Assembly (NCBI RefSeq): GCF_003208175.1
Contig: NZ_QKMR01000001.1
Location: 102,502 to 166,501, forward strand
Source of the DNA: Ruminiclostridium sufflavum DSM 19573
GTDB taxonomy: Bacteria; Bacillota; Clostridia; Acetivibrionales; DSM-1351
Reading direction: 5' to 3'
DNA: 64,000 nucleotides
The notes below the pieces were generated by a model. It ran no database searches and had not been told where the DNA came from. It saw only the letters and a list, made by a program, of their open reading frames with translations. Positions 44,801 to 54,118 of this stretch are shown one piece after another (positions within the stretch are counted from its first letter, which is position 1; each line of letters opens with the position of its first letter). The translations under genes and the position numbers were made by a program.

Positions 44801-47286
44801 CACCCCTTTCCGCAGCCGGTATATATATGGAAAATAGACCATATTGAGGCCTCAGTGGCACCGCCCATGCAAATCACCTCCGCACAGGGGCATAATTTAT
44901 GTATTCTGTCCGGCATGCCAAGCGGAATCCAGTCACCTGAAAGAAATACCTTTTTAAGGTTCAGCTGAATTTCCATATTCTCGGTATGGGAAAGCAGCAT
45001 GTTCATAAGAGCCGGAACACTATTCCAGACAGTAATCCCGTACTTTTGCAGCAGCTCCAGCCAATGGGCCGGGTTCATATATTCCTCATGACCGGGATAT
45101 ATGACTGTTCCCCCTGCCGATAAAATACCGAATATATCATAGACCGACAAATCAAAATTTAACTTTGATATTCCGAATATACTGTCTTTACCGCCCACAG
45201 CAAATCTTGCATTTATATCCCTGATTGTATTGAAGGCTGCTCTATGGCTTATAACGACTCCCTTTGGCCGTCCTGTTGAACCGGAGGTAAATATTATATA
45301 CGCTTTATCCTCCGGGCTGTGCTCTCCTATCTGAAATTTTTCCCGCAGTCCGCTCTGCTCTGTCTCATCAATACAAATGGTTTTATACTGCGGCGCATAT
45401 CTGCTCTTATATTCCTTTGCCGTCAATATAATATCCGCGCTGATATCCTTAAGAATTTCCTCCTGCCTTTTTTTTGCCTGATCTGCCTCTACCGGTACAT
45501 ATACACCTCCCATATACAGGCTTCCCAATACGGCGGCAACCTGATGCCTGCTTTTTTTCATAATTACCGCGATATTTTCCCCGGCTTTCCCTCCGTTTTT
45601 CACAATTTTCTCCGCTATGGTTTCAGCCATGGCATGAAGCTCCCCATAGGTGTATGCTCCCTCCGTATCAACAGCGGCAATTTTGCCGGGATGTTTGCTT
45701 ACATTATCTATAAAGTCCTGATAAAGAAGCTTTTCTTCTGTTTCAGTATAAGTGTTATTGACGCTTTCTCTTTCGTCAAGCTGCCATACAGGCAGTGAAA
45801 CAACAGCCTCCGTTTTCTTCCAGCTCTGCTCTGATTCTGAAAGCTCCTCAAGAAGCCTTTGAAATGCTCCGAACATATCTTCTGTCATTTCCTCAGGAAA
45901 CAGCTCCTCCCTGTAATCCCAATTAGCCTGCATTCCGAATTCCCCGTCCATGACCTGACAGTCTATGAAAACCTGAGGGGTCTGGGATATTCCCTGCTTC
46001 TCAAAGCTTCCTTTCAAGCGGCTGTTTTCTCCCAGCAGTCCTATGGCACTCGTAAAAACAAAGGGCATAAGCACAGGATTGCCTTTATTCCTCCTTGAAA
46101 GCTCTCTCAGAACCTCCACTCCGCTGAAAAGGTTGTGGTCAAGGTCCTCAAACAAGCCCTTGTTGGTATTTTTCACAGCTTCGTAAAAGCTTTTCTTTAC
46201 AGTGTGGTCAATTTCAATCAGCTCGAGAGTGGTAAAATCTCCCACAACCTTTCCAATATCGGGATGAACCGGCTTTCTGGAAAGCACAGTCATATTAAGA
46301 GAAAAGCGGGAGCTTCCGCTCCACCTTTCCAGCACATGGGCATAGACCTCCAATACAGCCGCCGTTGGCGTAACTCCATATTTCCGTGCAAAATCCTTAA
46401 AGGAATTCCAGCTTTTCGGAGGCAGAAGGAGAGACTTTCTCCTGAAAGCCCCACCTTCGGAATACCTGCTTGACAAAGGCAGCTCAGGAGCAGAAGGTAT
46501 TTTTTCAATTTTCTCCAGCCAGTATGCCTTGTCTCTCTCATAGCCCGCTCCCTTTTTTTCCTCTTTTTCATATAAAATATAGTCCCTGAATTGTATGCCC
46601 GGAAGAGAAAGCTCCTTATCAGGCTCAAAATATAAGGCTTCAAATTCTGAAAGCAGCATCCAGATACTGGTCCAATCTGCTATAAGGAATTCAATGGAAA
46701 AATGCATAACAGTCTTTTTGCTGTATTCTGATAAGGCTATACCGAACATAGGCCATTCTCCGGGCTGATACACCCTTCTCTTCATCTTTTCTATGTATTC
46801 CTCCGCCTCTGCATTTATTTCAGCTCCAAGCTTAAAGCAGGGAATATCCAATTCAGGCACCTGCCGCAAAACGATCTGGCTTCCTTCCTGCTGAATCACA
46901 GCTCTCAGCATATCGTGACGCTCAATGAGCTTTTTCCATGCACTTTTAACCCCTATGTGCTCCAGCCTGTCATAGGTAAGCTCCAAATAAATATGGCAGG
47001 CAACCCCTCCGTACTGAAAAGCATCGTTTCGCCCGAATAAATATGCTGCCTGCACATTAGAAAGCGGAAAAGGCTCATACCTGTCCGTCTTGTTTATATA
47101 AAGCTCAGCCGGCGGTCCCTCCAGACTTTGTAAAATGTCGGCCTTAAACCTTTTCAAGCCGTCTATAAGCTGAGGCGTCATTTCCCTGCCAATTGTTCTG
47201 TACTTTAGTTTTTCTCCCTCCTTGAAAAGCCTGATATTATTTTCCCTGCAATATTCCAATACACGTTCAGCGCTAACAAACTCCAT
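41878..47286 (-). CDS. NRPS: docking-Cy-A(MT)-PCP-TE, terminal module
   Basis: An 1802-residue terminal synthetase. Residues 1-55 look like a TubC-type docking domain. The heterocyclisation domain (about 70-500) has EFLIADWTS in place of DxxxxDxxS, so the first Asp is Glu199. The adenylation domain has ATP loop TSGSTGRPKG (about 667) and NFDLSVYDIFG; the pocket residues fit a cysteine code (DLYNFSMIW). A methyltransferase inserted before A9-A10 has an intact SAM motif LEIGAGSGATTE (about 1169), so N-methylation is predicted as in PchF. PCP carries YGADSLSM (about 1440). The thioesterase elbow is GYCYSG with Cys1589 at the usual Ser site and His in NGDHFSC (about 1782). It releases the product. 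Confidence 0.92.
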   Translation of the reverse strand: MEFVSAERVLEYCRENNIRLFKEGEKLKYRTIGREMTPQLIDGLKRFKADILQSLEGPPAELYINKTDRYEPFPLSNVQAAYLFGRNDAFQYGGVACHIYLELTYDRLEHIGVKSAWKKLIERHDMLRAVIQQEGSQIVLRQVPELDIPCFKLGAEINAEAEEYIEKMKRRVYQPGEWPMFGIALSEYSKKTVMHFSIEFLIADWTSIWMLLSEFEALYFEPDKELSLPGIQFRDYILYEKEEKKGAGYERDKAYWLEKIEKIPSAPELPLSSRYSEGGAFRRKSLLLPPKSWNSFKDFARKYGVTPTAAVLEVYAHVLERWSGSSRFSLNMTVLSRKPVHPDIGKVVGDFTTLELIEIDHTVKKSFYEAVKNTNKGLFEDLDHNLFSGVEVLRELSRRNKGNPVLMPFVFTSAIGLLGENSRLKGSFEKQGISQTPQVFIDCQVMDGEFGMQANWDYREELFPEEMTEDMFGAFQRLLEELSESEQSWKKTEAVVSLPVWQLDERESVNNTYTETEEKLLYQDFIDNVSKHPGKIAAVDTEGAYTYGELHAMAETIAEKIVKNGGKAGENIAVIMKKSRHQVAAVLGSLYMGGVYVPVEADQAKKRQEEILKDISADIILTAKEYKSRYAPQYKTICIDETEQSGLREKFQIGEHSPEDKAYIIFTSGSTGRPKGVVISHRAAFNTIRDINARFAVGGKDSIFGISKLNFDLSVYDIFGILSAGGTVIYPGHEEYMNPAHWLELLQKYGITVWNSVPALMNMLLSHTENMEIQLNLKKVFLSGDWIPLGMPDRIHKLCPCAEVICMGGATEASIWSIFHIYTGCGKGWSSIPYGIPLANQSFMVLDSRLENCPVWVKGDIYISGKGLAEEYYNDTELTGSRFFKNPATGQRMYRTGDTGRYLPGGRIEFLGREDNQVKIYGHRIELGEIEKAMEAQPQVNTCAVFAENNELGAAVEAAKESQELQGLQKEEFRSLVSGLVPDNSLPKSLNDKELFVLAERNRLSAEAILYSFQQMGLLVKGKSCKESDITDKFTGLPRFRWLIKPWLKSLLDNGLVTFDGSAYTAGEDICRELLEEGWKGLHDCWQASLGDEKINLYIEKNAKNIIPILEGKLDPLGILYPDGSNEYVRALYRDNAITAFLNRCMAEFIVRLSEKRKGRTLRILEIGAGSGATTEILLEAMKGRACEYCYTDISKYFFADARSRFEKCGNVTFRELDINKDIREQGFKPNSYDIVAGAFVLENAHDLEKSMARVEELLAPKGYLLFTAPLREEEWLLASQALMMEEGEDEFRRDIVFMNQHKWKAFLSGYGASEELFCVPEADNIRESKLGLNLFIKPFKQDKAWLDEGQLTENLKELLPEYMIPRNILFVDKMPLTDNGKLDRKQALAMYKDFAGKKQADKTGLPPSSELEKKLAEIFEGTLKCSGIYSDDNLYDYGADSLSMAQAAAKIRNEINADIPFEKLLRQILNTPVIKKLEEFIIADGSKEAEPARKDEEKPFAYTKDFGGDNGDRLRVLIHNGLGIIENYVHLGKYLAEQNQGRIMAIGLADTEKYCSLKEDEILGFLADTYTDIIIGTEMKRIQLIGYCYSGTIAVEIAKRLMERGIAVDDVCVIDGGSMPITVTEEFTYEMMFANIIGLSLEDFGFDSAKVMERLMDDMVKSGNMLLKTDGILEFYQMNSGKTPDSIFYELRKMKQEERLEYYQKRYKLKTGKDFEMASMVRLFGIFKQSFHVYVTPGIYFGNIRYFSVKEKAGMYKYLIEMIGKWKDICMGDFSITEINGDHFSCIENAVYAEELSGLLK

Positions 47287-47306
47287 TTTGTCCCTCCTAT
47301 ATAAGT

Positions 47307-48386
47307 TCAGATTTCCCCTTCTTCCTCAATTTCCGCAAGACCGCTGCCAGCCTCCGAGGAAACAATCACCTCAACAAGACTATCCATTGATAAAAGCTGT
47401 TCCATTACAGGCATAACCTTTTCACAGCGGCCCAATGTGTAAGCACCCTCCGGCAGCATATTTTCATGCAATAAATGAGCGGTAATCGCGGCAGCGGCCC
47501 CTGTCAGCTTTTCAGGCGAACCGGCTTTTACTGTCATCCTTCTTGTTTCCTTACCTCCCTCAAGCTCCGCTTCCATTTTTACATAGGAACAGCCTCCGTA
47601 TAATAAATCCAGTGCCGAAGCTTTTCTCAAAGCCTCAACAGCCTCCCGCGGATTTTCCTTATACAGCTCTCTTGCCGATGTCAGCATTTTCAGAGTATAT
47701 TCCCCTCTGATAACCATGTTCCACCGGCCTTCCTCCAGCCTGAGCGTATCAGTAAGATATCCGGCTTCCCTGTCAAAGTACGGGAACACCTGCCTGTCAG
47801 CCTTGAAGCCTTCCTCCTGCAGAACCGTTCCGCATACAGGCTCCAGCCTGCCTCTTTTCCATTCAACCATCAGATATTTGTCCTGCTCAAACAGCCCTTC
47901 AAGATATTCCTTTGCTGCCGCGGCTGTAAAGCTTCCCCTTGCTTCATATGAAAAATTCAGTTTTTCCGGCTTTTCCATCTGCCCTGCCAGATATCTGGGC
48001 ATGAGAGCCGACAGCCCCGGAAGGCTTCCTGCCGCAAAAACAGCTGCTGCCACTTTATTTGTCAGCTTTTTGGCAGCGAACACATTTTCACTTATATCCG
48101 CATATTTTACCTTGCTGCCTTTTATTCCGTCTGCCAAGGCGGCAATATCAAGAGCAGCACCGGTACAGTTAATAACTGTGCCGCAGCGCTCAAGCAGCTG
48201 CCTTACCTCAGCATAATCCGATATATCAAGAGCCTGCACCTCAATATCCTGAAAAAAGCTCTGCTTTACAAGCCCCATGCTGTCAGGCTTTCTTCCCGCA
48301 GCCATAATTTCATAACCATAAAGGTTCTTTAATATTTTGGCAGCCTCAAAACCTATGCTGCCATAGCCCCCGATAATTCCAATCAT
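47307..48386 (-). CDS. Saccharopine-dehydrogenase-like NAD(P)H reductase
   Basis: A 359-residue Rossmann oxidoreductase starting with the dinucleotide motif GIIGGYGSIGFEAA and containing VINCTGAALDIAAL and ALMPRYLAGQ, the pattern of the saccharopine dehydrogenase-like family. It lies between two NRPS genes, overlapping the upstream one by four bases. A likely role is reducing a thiazoline to a thiazolidine on the assembly line. The operon already has a PchG/Irp3-type reductase at 53039, so this would be a second, unrelated reductase acting at another ring. The reaction is inferred from context. Confidence 0.75.
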   Translation of the reverse strand: MIGIIGGYGSIGFEAAKILKNLYGYEIMAAGRKPDSMGLVKQSFFQDIEVQALDISDYAEVRQLLERCGTVINCTGAALDIAALADGIKGSKVKYADISENVFAAKKLTNKVAAAVFAAGSLPGLSALMPRYLAGQMEKPEKLNFSYEARGSFTAAAAKEYLEGLFEQDKYLMVEWKRGRLEPVCGTVLQEEGFKADRQVFPYFDREAGYLTDTLRLEEGRWNMVIRGEYTLKMLTSARELYKENPREAVEALRKASALDLLYGGCSYVKMEAELEGGKETRRMTVKAGSPEKLTGAAAAITAHLLHENMLPEGAYTLGRCEKVMPVMEQLLSMDSLVEVIVSSEAGSGLAEIEEEGEI

Positions 48387-51300
48387 ATTTCTCCCTCAAC
48401 AAGCTCCTTGAGCTCTTCTGTCTTTTCCTCAATAAGCTTTGACATTTCATGCAATTTGGGCTTGTCAAAAATCTCCCCCAGCTTTAGCTCTATGTTAAAC
48501 TCATTCATAACGCTATGTATAAAACGTGTGGCAATAAGACTGTCTCCGCCCATTTCAAAAAAATCACCCTCTCGGCCTGCACCTTCAATACCCATTACCC
48601 TTGACCATAAATCCGAAACCTTTTTCTCCGTAGCTGTAAGCGTCCTCTTGCCCTCAGCATTATGCAAAGCCTTTCTCCTTCCGGGGTTAACCTTTTTTCT
48701 GTCTGTCTTTCCGTTGCTGTTTAAAGGAAATTCCCTGAAATAATAGTATGCCCCCGGCTGCATATACTCCGGCAGCTTAGCCTTCATATACTGCCTTATG
48801 TCCGCCTCTGCCAGACCGGCCCCGCAGCCTCCCTTGTATGCCTCGAAAATTATGAAGGCGCCTGCTGCATAGTTTCTGATTAACGACCTCTCAAAATTAG
48901 TCCTTTCAAAGGCCTTTTTCCATTCCTCCGCCTTCAAAAAGGGACTGTACTTTTTACTCCTTTTGCTCCAGTACTTTTCAAAACCGTTTTCAAGAATGGC
49001 GGAGCTTATCAGAGCCATTGCTTCCATATCCGTATATTCCATACCAAGAAATATTCCATCCTTTTTCAGCAGCATATCCGCTGTTTGAAGCCCTGCATGA
49101 CAATCCTGATACTGGTGCAGTGAATTGACAGCCACAATATAGTCAAAAGCTTCTGCAAGACCGCCGTCAATATAATTCCCTGCCAGCTGTCTGAATTGAA
49201 GCCCTTTTCCTACGCCCAGTGCTTCCTTTGCAAGCTCCAGCATGCCGAGAGATTGGTCAAACAGCACAATATCATACTTCTCTCTTAATTTTTCTATCAG
49301 CCCTTTCAGTAAATAACCGCTTCTGATATTCAGAAAGCCTATCCTCTTCCGAAGTGCTATTCCTATTCCTTTTCCTTCATCTGAGAAGTATCTTTCCATA
49401 TAGTCCATATACCTGTGTATTATTTCACTGGAAGCAAGCAGCTTTTCGGGATTGAAGGCGGATATCCCCAGCAGGTCGTTTATTGGCTGTTTCCCTGTCA
49501 GAACAGCTATAACCGTATCCCGTTCCCTTAATATCTCACCGGCTAAAGCGGTTTTATCCTGACTTCCTTCCGAAACCTCCCTCCATCTGGCTCCTTCCGA
49601 AAATCCATCTCCATGACGGCTGATAACCCTTCTTTTTTCAAGCCAGTCAAAAATACATTCAACTGCAGCCTTAAGCTCATAGCGCTGCATATGCTCCTGC
49701 ATATTTTGAGGAACTCCCTCTGAAAGCAAAAGCATAAGAATACACTTTTCAACTGCTCTGTTCCGTTCCTCTCTGTCTTTATCACAGCTTTCATACAGGC
49801 CTTCGTTCAGCAGCTCTGTTTTCTGATTTTCTCCTCCGAAACGCGGTACTATGGAAGCAGTCAAGGATTTTTTTGCCTCCTTATCCACCGACACCACAGC
49901 ATCTCTTATATACTCCAGCCTTTTTAAAACATTTTCTATTTCTCCCAGTTCAATTCGGAAACCGCTGATTTTTACCTGATGATCCATACGTCCGAGAAAT
50001 TCAACTGTTCCGTCACCGTTATACCTTGCCTTATCACCGGTTCTATACCATTTCTCGCCTTCAAGCCTCAAGAACCTTTCTTTTGTCAGCTCCGGCTGAT
50101 TCAGATAGCCCAGCGCAACGCCTTTCCCTCCGATCCACAGCTCCCCCGGTACATAATCCGGACAATCCCTTCCTTTATAATCCACCACTCTCAGCTTTTG
50201 ATTCGCCAGAGGCTTTCCATAAGGAACCGCTTCACAGCCTTCCCCCATAGCCTCCATATCAAAATAATTTGACCATATGGCGGCTTCTGTCGCCCCCCCC
50301 ATGGCAATTACCCTGCAAGCACTTGTAAAGCTTAGAGTTCTGCTGTAAGCATCCGGCATAACCCAATCACCTGAAAGAAACACCTTTTTAAGAGAAACTT
50401 CCTTTTTCTGCTGCTCTATAACTGTCAGCAGCATTTCATACAGGGTAGGTACGGAATTCCAGACAGAAACAGCATTTTCAGTTATATATCGAAACCACAT
50501 ATGCGGCTCTTTTTTGTCCTTTTCATCGGGAATAACTATACAGCCTCCGCAGTTAAGCATTCCGAACAGGTCATACACCGAAAGGTCAAAGCTCAGCTCC
50601 GATACGGCAAGAACACAGTCCTCACCCGTAACAGAAAATCTCCTGTTTATATCCTCTATGGTATTAAAGGCACTCTCATGAGATACCACGACCCCCTTCG
50701 GCTTTCCTGTGGAGCCGGATGTAAAAATCACATAAGCAGCATTATCGGGGGATAGAAGCCTTGGCTCTGTGTCCGGGCTGTATTCCTCATGCTCTTTGAA
50801 TAGAATAACCTCAGTTTTCTCTTCTAATTGGCAGCTCTTTTCCTGTGCCAGCAAATATGGAATTTCTCCGATTTCCAAAATATCCCGCACTCTGTCCGCA
50901 GGCTGGTCAAAGCTTATCGGAACATATACCGCTCCTGCCGACAAAATACCCAATACCGCCAGAATCTGATCCCTGCCCTTTGGAAGCATTACCGCAACCT
51001 TATCCTCCATCTTTACTCCATGCTGCTTCAGCATATGTACAACCCTCAGTACTTGGTTGCGCAGAGCCTTATAATCCATTTTCTGTCTTATGTCCCCTTC
51101 ATACCAAATCAGGGCGGTTCTGCCGTCCCTGTCCGGGTCAGCCTTAAATAAGCTCTCATGCAGGCACTTAGCTTTTATAAAGGCAGCTGTGCTGTTTGCC
51201 TTTTCCCTTTTTTCCGCTTGATGTGCGGGAAGCAAACTGTAACCGTCTTTCCGCTCTATGCATATTCCGGTAAACAGACGGCGGTATACCTCCTCCACAT

Positions 51301-51625
51301 CAGCTTCTGCATATACTTCCCCGCTGCCCTCCGTTTCAATGATAACGGCAAAGCGGTCCTCTTCTTCTCTTATGGAAAGCTTCCAGCCCTTAAGCATTAT
51401 CCCTTTATCCTTTACAAGGCTTTTAGCAGCGGCAAACCTATCCTCCCATCTTTCTGCATTGTGCCATACATTCTCACCGGAATTCCAAATGTTGTATAGC
51501 TCAAGACCTATTGCCAGCAATATAATTGAATCCGGATACTCCGGACTTATTTTCCTCTTCCGTATCTCATCCTTATACATAACAACAGAGCATATCATCC
51601 CAGCCGCCTCCTTAGCCTCATACAT
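48383..51625 (-). CDS. NRPS: A with degenerate MT/epimerase-like insert, and PCP
   Basis: A 1080-residue synthetase lacking its own condensation domain; the free Cy protein encoded just upstream should complete the module. Residues 1-150 match no domain I recognise. The A domain has TSGSTGKPKG (about 305) and SFDLSVYDLFG with a cysteine-type pocket (DLYNFSMIW). The insert between A8 and A9 has a methyltransferase-like fold but the SAM loop is replaced by IGFLNIRSGYL, as in the embedded epimerase-type domains of PchE, so epimerisation is more likely than methylation. PCP has MGGDSLIATRF (about 1027). It overlaps both neighbours by a few bases. Confidence 0.88.
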   Translation of the reverse strand: MYEAKEAAGMICSVVMYKDEIRKRKISPEYPDSIILLAIGLELYNIWNSGENVWHNAERWEDRFAAAKSLVKDKGIMLKGWKLSIREEEDRFAVIIETEGSGEVYAEADVEEVYRRLFTGICIERKDGYSLLPAHQAEKREKANSTAAFIKAKCLHESLFKADPDRDGRTALIWYEGDIRQKMDYKALRNQVLRVVHMLKQHGVKMEDKVAVMLPKGRDQILAVLGILSAGAVYVPISFDQPADRVRDILEIGEIPYLLAQEKSCQLEEKTEVILFKEHEEYSPDTEPRLLSPDNAAYVIFTSGSTGKPKGVVVSHESAFNTIEDINRRFSVTGEDCVLAVSELSFDLSVYDLFGMLNCGGCIVIPDEKDKKEPHMWFRYITENAVSVWNSVPTLYEMLLTVIEQQKKEVSLKKVFLSGDWVMPDAYSRTLSFTSACRVIAMGGATEAAIWSNYFDMEAMGEGCEAVPYGKPLANQKLRVVDYKGRDCPDYVPGELWIGGKGVALGYLNQPELTKERFLRLEGEKWYRTGDKARYNGDGTVEFLGRMDHQVKISGFRIELGEIENVLKRLEYIRDAVVSVDKEAKKSLTASIVPRFGGENQKTELLNEGLYESCDKDREERNRAVEKCILMLLLSEGVPQNMQEHMQRYELKAAVECIFDWLEKRRVISRHGDGFSEGARWREVSEGSQDKTALAGEILRERDTVIAVLTGKQPINDLLGISAFNPEKLLASSEIIHRYMDYMERYFSDEGKGIGIALRKRIGFLNIRSGYLLKGLIEKLREKYDIVLFDQSLGMLELAKEALGVGKGLQFRQLAGNYIDGGLAEAFDYIVAVNSLHQYQDCHAGLQTADMLLKKDGIFLGMEYTDMEAMALISSAILENGFEKYWSKRSKKYSPFLKAEEWKKAFERTNFERSLIRNYAAGAFIIFEAYKGGCGAGLAEADIRQYMKAKLPEYMQPGAYYYFREFPLNSNGKTDRKKVNPGRRKALHNAEGKRTLTATEKKVSDLWSRVMGIEGAGREGDFFEMGGDSLIATRFIHSVMNEFNIELKLGEIFDKPKLHEMSKLIEEKTEELKELVEGEI

Positions 51626-53027
51626 CCCATTCCCCGTAAATCAGGGCCTTGATATATGTAATGTAGTCTGAAAAAATCTCTTCTATATACTTGTCACCAA
51701 GAGCCTCCCTCACATAATCCCAGCTCAGGTGAAGAAAGCCTTCATCATCTCTTGCCTGATGATCCAGCATCACCTGCGGAGTCTGGCTGATTGCAAAGCT
51801 CTCCTTAAATTCCTTTTCCTCGTTTTTCAAAGCACCCTGAAGAACTCCTGTAAAAACTACAGGCATAACCGCTTTCCCTGCCATACTTCTTCCGGGATTT
51901 CTCAATATCTTTGTACCGTCATACATCCTGTACTGAATAAGCCTCCATAATTGCTTCTGAGTATCTCTTATCTCCTCCTTGAAAGCTTTCTCCGGCTCTC
52001 CCCAAAAGGAAGCAAAGCCTATGTTGGTGAAATCCCCCAGCACCCTTTCGATATCCTCATGCACAGGATTGCGGTTAAAAAGCGTCAGATTAAGGGTAAA
52101 AGCCCTGTTGACACTGTACCTTCTCAATATTCTGGCAAAAGCTGTGCAAATTACCGCCGCCGGTGTGAAATTAAAGCTTTTGACCTTTAAATACAAAAGC
52201 TCCGTTTCCTCTTTTGAAAATTTATAGTCCAGACGTTCAAAATGAGGAATATCAATTTCGGAAAAACCTTTCTCGAGCTTCAGAACAGGTCTTTCCGGCA
52301 TCTTTTCAGCTTTTCCCTGCCAATATTCCATTGCCGCGGCAATATTTTTATTGTCCTTCTCATATACCCTTGATAGCTCAAGATACCTGCGAAAGCTTAT
52401 CCGGGGATAGCTGACTTCCTTTCCCGAATACCTGAGAAAAATTTGATCCAGCATCATTTTTGCACTCCAGGCATCCAGTATTATGCAGTCAAAGCTTACA
52501 TGCAAAATGTCCTCTCCCTCTTCAAGTCCTGTGACCTGAAAATTAATCATAGGCCATTCCCCGTAACGGTATCTGTAATTTCTCCAATACCCACGGACCT
52601 CTTCCAATTCCTTTGTGTCCCTCCCCCTGCTTACCGGAATAGTCACCTGCGGGACGTCAGACAGCTCCTTCTGATATCCCTGGGAATCAATTACTGTTCT
52701 CAAGGCACCATTGTTTCTGACAACTTCATTAACAGCCTGCTCCAGTCTGCAAGTATCAATATTTTTATGCCTGTATTCCACATAATATTGGGCATGTATA
52801 TTCCCAAGCTCGCATTCTGCGGTGCTTCCTGCGAAATAAGCATGCTGGATGGATGTAAGCTCATACCGGCGGTTTTTCAGATATGCTATAATTTCTTCCT
52901 TATTTTGCCTGAGCTCATTTAATATATCTTCTGAAAGCCTTTCCTTCTGACCTCTGAATTTCAGCTTCTCACCCTCCAGCCATAGCTGTATTCCCTGACT
53001 TCTGTATGCCTCAAGCCTGCTTTCCAT
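51618..53027 (-). CDS. Free-standing NRPS heterocyclisation (Cy) domain with docking domain
   Basis: A 469-residue protein: an N-terminal TubC-like docking domain (about 1-55, LEAYRSQGIQLWLEGEKLKF) and one Cy domain with intact DCIILDAWS (about 180) and the C-terminal SQTPQVMLDHQ typical of Cy domains. It should condense and cyclise cysteine on the PCP of the next protein. Split Cy and A-PCP proteins are uncommon in pyochelin-type lines, where each module is normally one chain. GGAGG precedes the ATG. Confidence 0.9.
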   Translation of the reverse strand: MESRLEAYRSQGIQLWLEGEKLKFRGQKERLSEDILNELRQNKEEIIAYLKNRRYELTSIQHAYFAGSTAECELGNIHAQYYVEYRHKNIDTCRLEQAVNEVVRNNGALRTVIDSQGYQKELSDVPQVTIPVSRGRDTKELEEVRGYWRNYRYRYGEWPMINFQVTGLEEGEDILHVSFDCIILDAWSAKMMLDQIFLRYSGKEVSYPRISFRRYLELSRVYEKDNKNIAAAMEYWQGKAEKMPERPVLKLEKGFSEIDIPHFERLDYKFSKEETELLYLKVKSFNFTPAAVICTAFARILRRYSVNRAFTLNLTLFNRNPVHEDIERVLGDFTNIGFASFWGEPEKAFKEEIRDTQKQLWRLIQYRMYDGTKILRNPGRSMAGKAVMPVVFTGVLQGALKNEEKEFKESFAISQTPQVMLDHQARDDEGFLHLSWDYVREALGDKYIEEIFSDYITYIKALIYGEWDV

Positions 53028-53038
53028 TTTGACCTCCG

Positions 53039-54118
53039 CTATTCTGCCGCTTCTATCACAGCCTCAAGTTCCTTTGCAGTAACCACACAATGCCTGCAGT
53101 TTTCAATCATTTTTGCATATCCCATATCCTTTGTGATTTCGTTCCATATCTGAGAGCACATTATTTCTCTTTGAGCCTTGCAGGCATAATTTTCCTCCTC
53201 CAGAACAAATCCGCGCATAGAAAGAGCATCCCCCAGAACCGCCTGTGTCCATACCTCCTCCATAAGCCTCTGAAAGGAGCAGCCTTCAAACTCTCCCAGC
53301 ACAGAGGCCGATACCTCCTTCATGTACTCCGGAAAGCTCCCTGTAACCTTTCCGCGCTCATATAGCTCTGTTGAAACATGCATTCTTGGATTCCATATAA
53401 CAGGTCCGAAGGTATCCTCCAGAGTCAGCCTTCCGCTTTTGTATACAAATGAAATGCTGTGCAGCAGGTACATGTGATTGTCCGGGTCCTGAGGATATAT
53501 TTCATTATGTATCTCAAAGGTAACAGGTATATCATCAAGAGTTCCGCTCAGTATCACAAAGGGTCCGTTATCCTTAACACTGCTTTTCAGGCTCCATTTA
53601 TGAATGGAGCCCATAGCCTGCATCAGTATTTCTATCCCCGGATATGAAACCTGTGCTGCCATTCTTACATTTATGTAAGCCGGTTTTTGCCTCCTGTTTA
53701 ATTCCTGAGCACAGCGTGTGAATTTTTTTACCTCGGGCAGGTTTGCATATAGATTTCCCGTCTTAAAAAACACCTTGCTTTCCTTTGCTGTCCTATAGCA
53801 AAATATCAAATCCTTTGGATGGATAGGATGCTCCTGTAAAACATGAATCCCTTTTTTCATCAGCTCCACAGCCAGCTCTGTCCCCTTTCCCCCCAATACA
53901 TTGGAGCGCAGCACCACGCAGGCCAAATCAATATCCTCCGGCAAAGCCCTTATTCCGTTATACAGCTTTATTCCATAATTTTCTGCGCACTTTTCCGACC
54001 TTTCGCTTCCTCCCGCAACCAGTCCGCACAGCTCAAAGTGTTCCTTATCCCTTGACAGGGCTTCCAGATAAAACTGCCCGAAGGTACTTCCGCACACAAC
54101 GGTTTTCAGCTTTCTCAT
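53039..54118 (-). CDS. Thiazolinyl imide reductase (PchG/Irp3 family)
   Basis: NADPH-dependent reductase that converts a carrier-bound thiazoline to thiazolidine. The 359-residue protein has an N-terminal Rossmann strand VVCGSTFGQFYLEAL, the family motif VLQEHPIHPKDL (about 95-106) and DPDNHMYLLHSISF in the C-terminal domain. It overlaps the big NRPS gene stop by four bases. Its presence is a strong marker of a pyochelin/yersiniabactin-type product. Confidence 0.92.
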   Translation of the reverse strand: MRKLKTVVCGSTFGQFYLEALSRDKEHFELCGLVAGGSERSEKCAENYGIKLYNGIRALPEDIDLACVVLRSNVLGGKGTELAVELMKKGIHVLQEHPIHPKDLIFCYRTAKESKVFFKTGNLYANLPEVKKFTRCAQELNRRQKPAYINVRMAAQVSYPGIEILMQAMGSIHKWSLKSSVKDNGPFVILSGTLDDIPVTFEIHNEIYPQDPDNHMYLLHSISFVYKSGRLTLEDTFGPVIWNPRMHVSTELYERGKVTGSFPEYMKEVSASVLGEFEGCSFQRLMEEVWTQAVLGDALSMRGFVLEEENYACKAQREIMCSQIWNEITKDMGYAKMIENCRHCVVTAKELEAVIEAAE

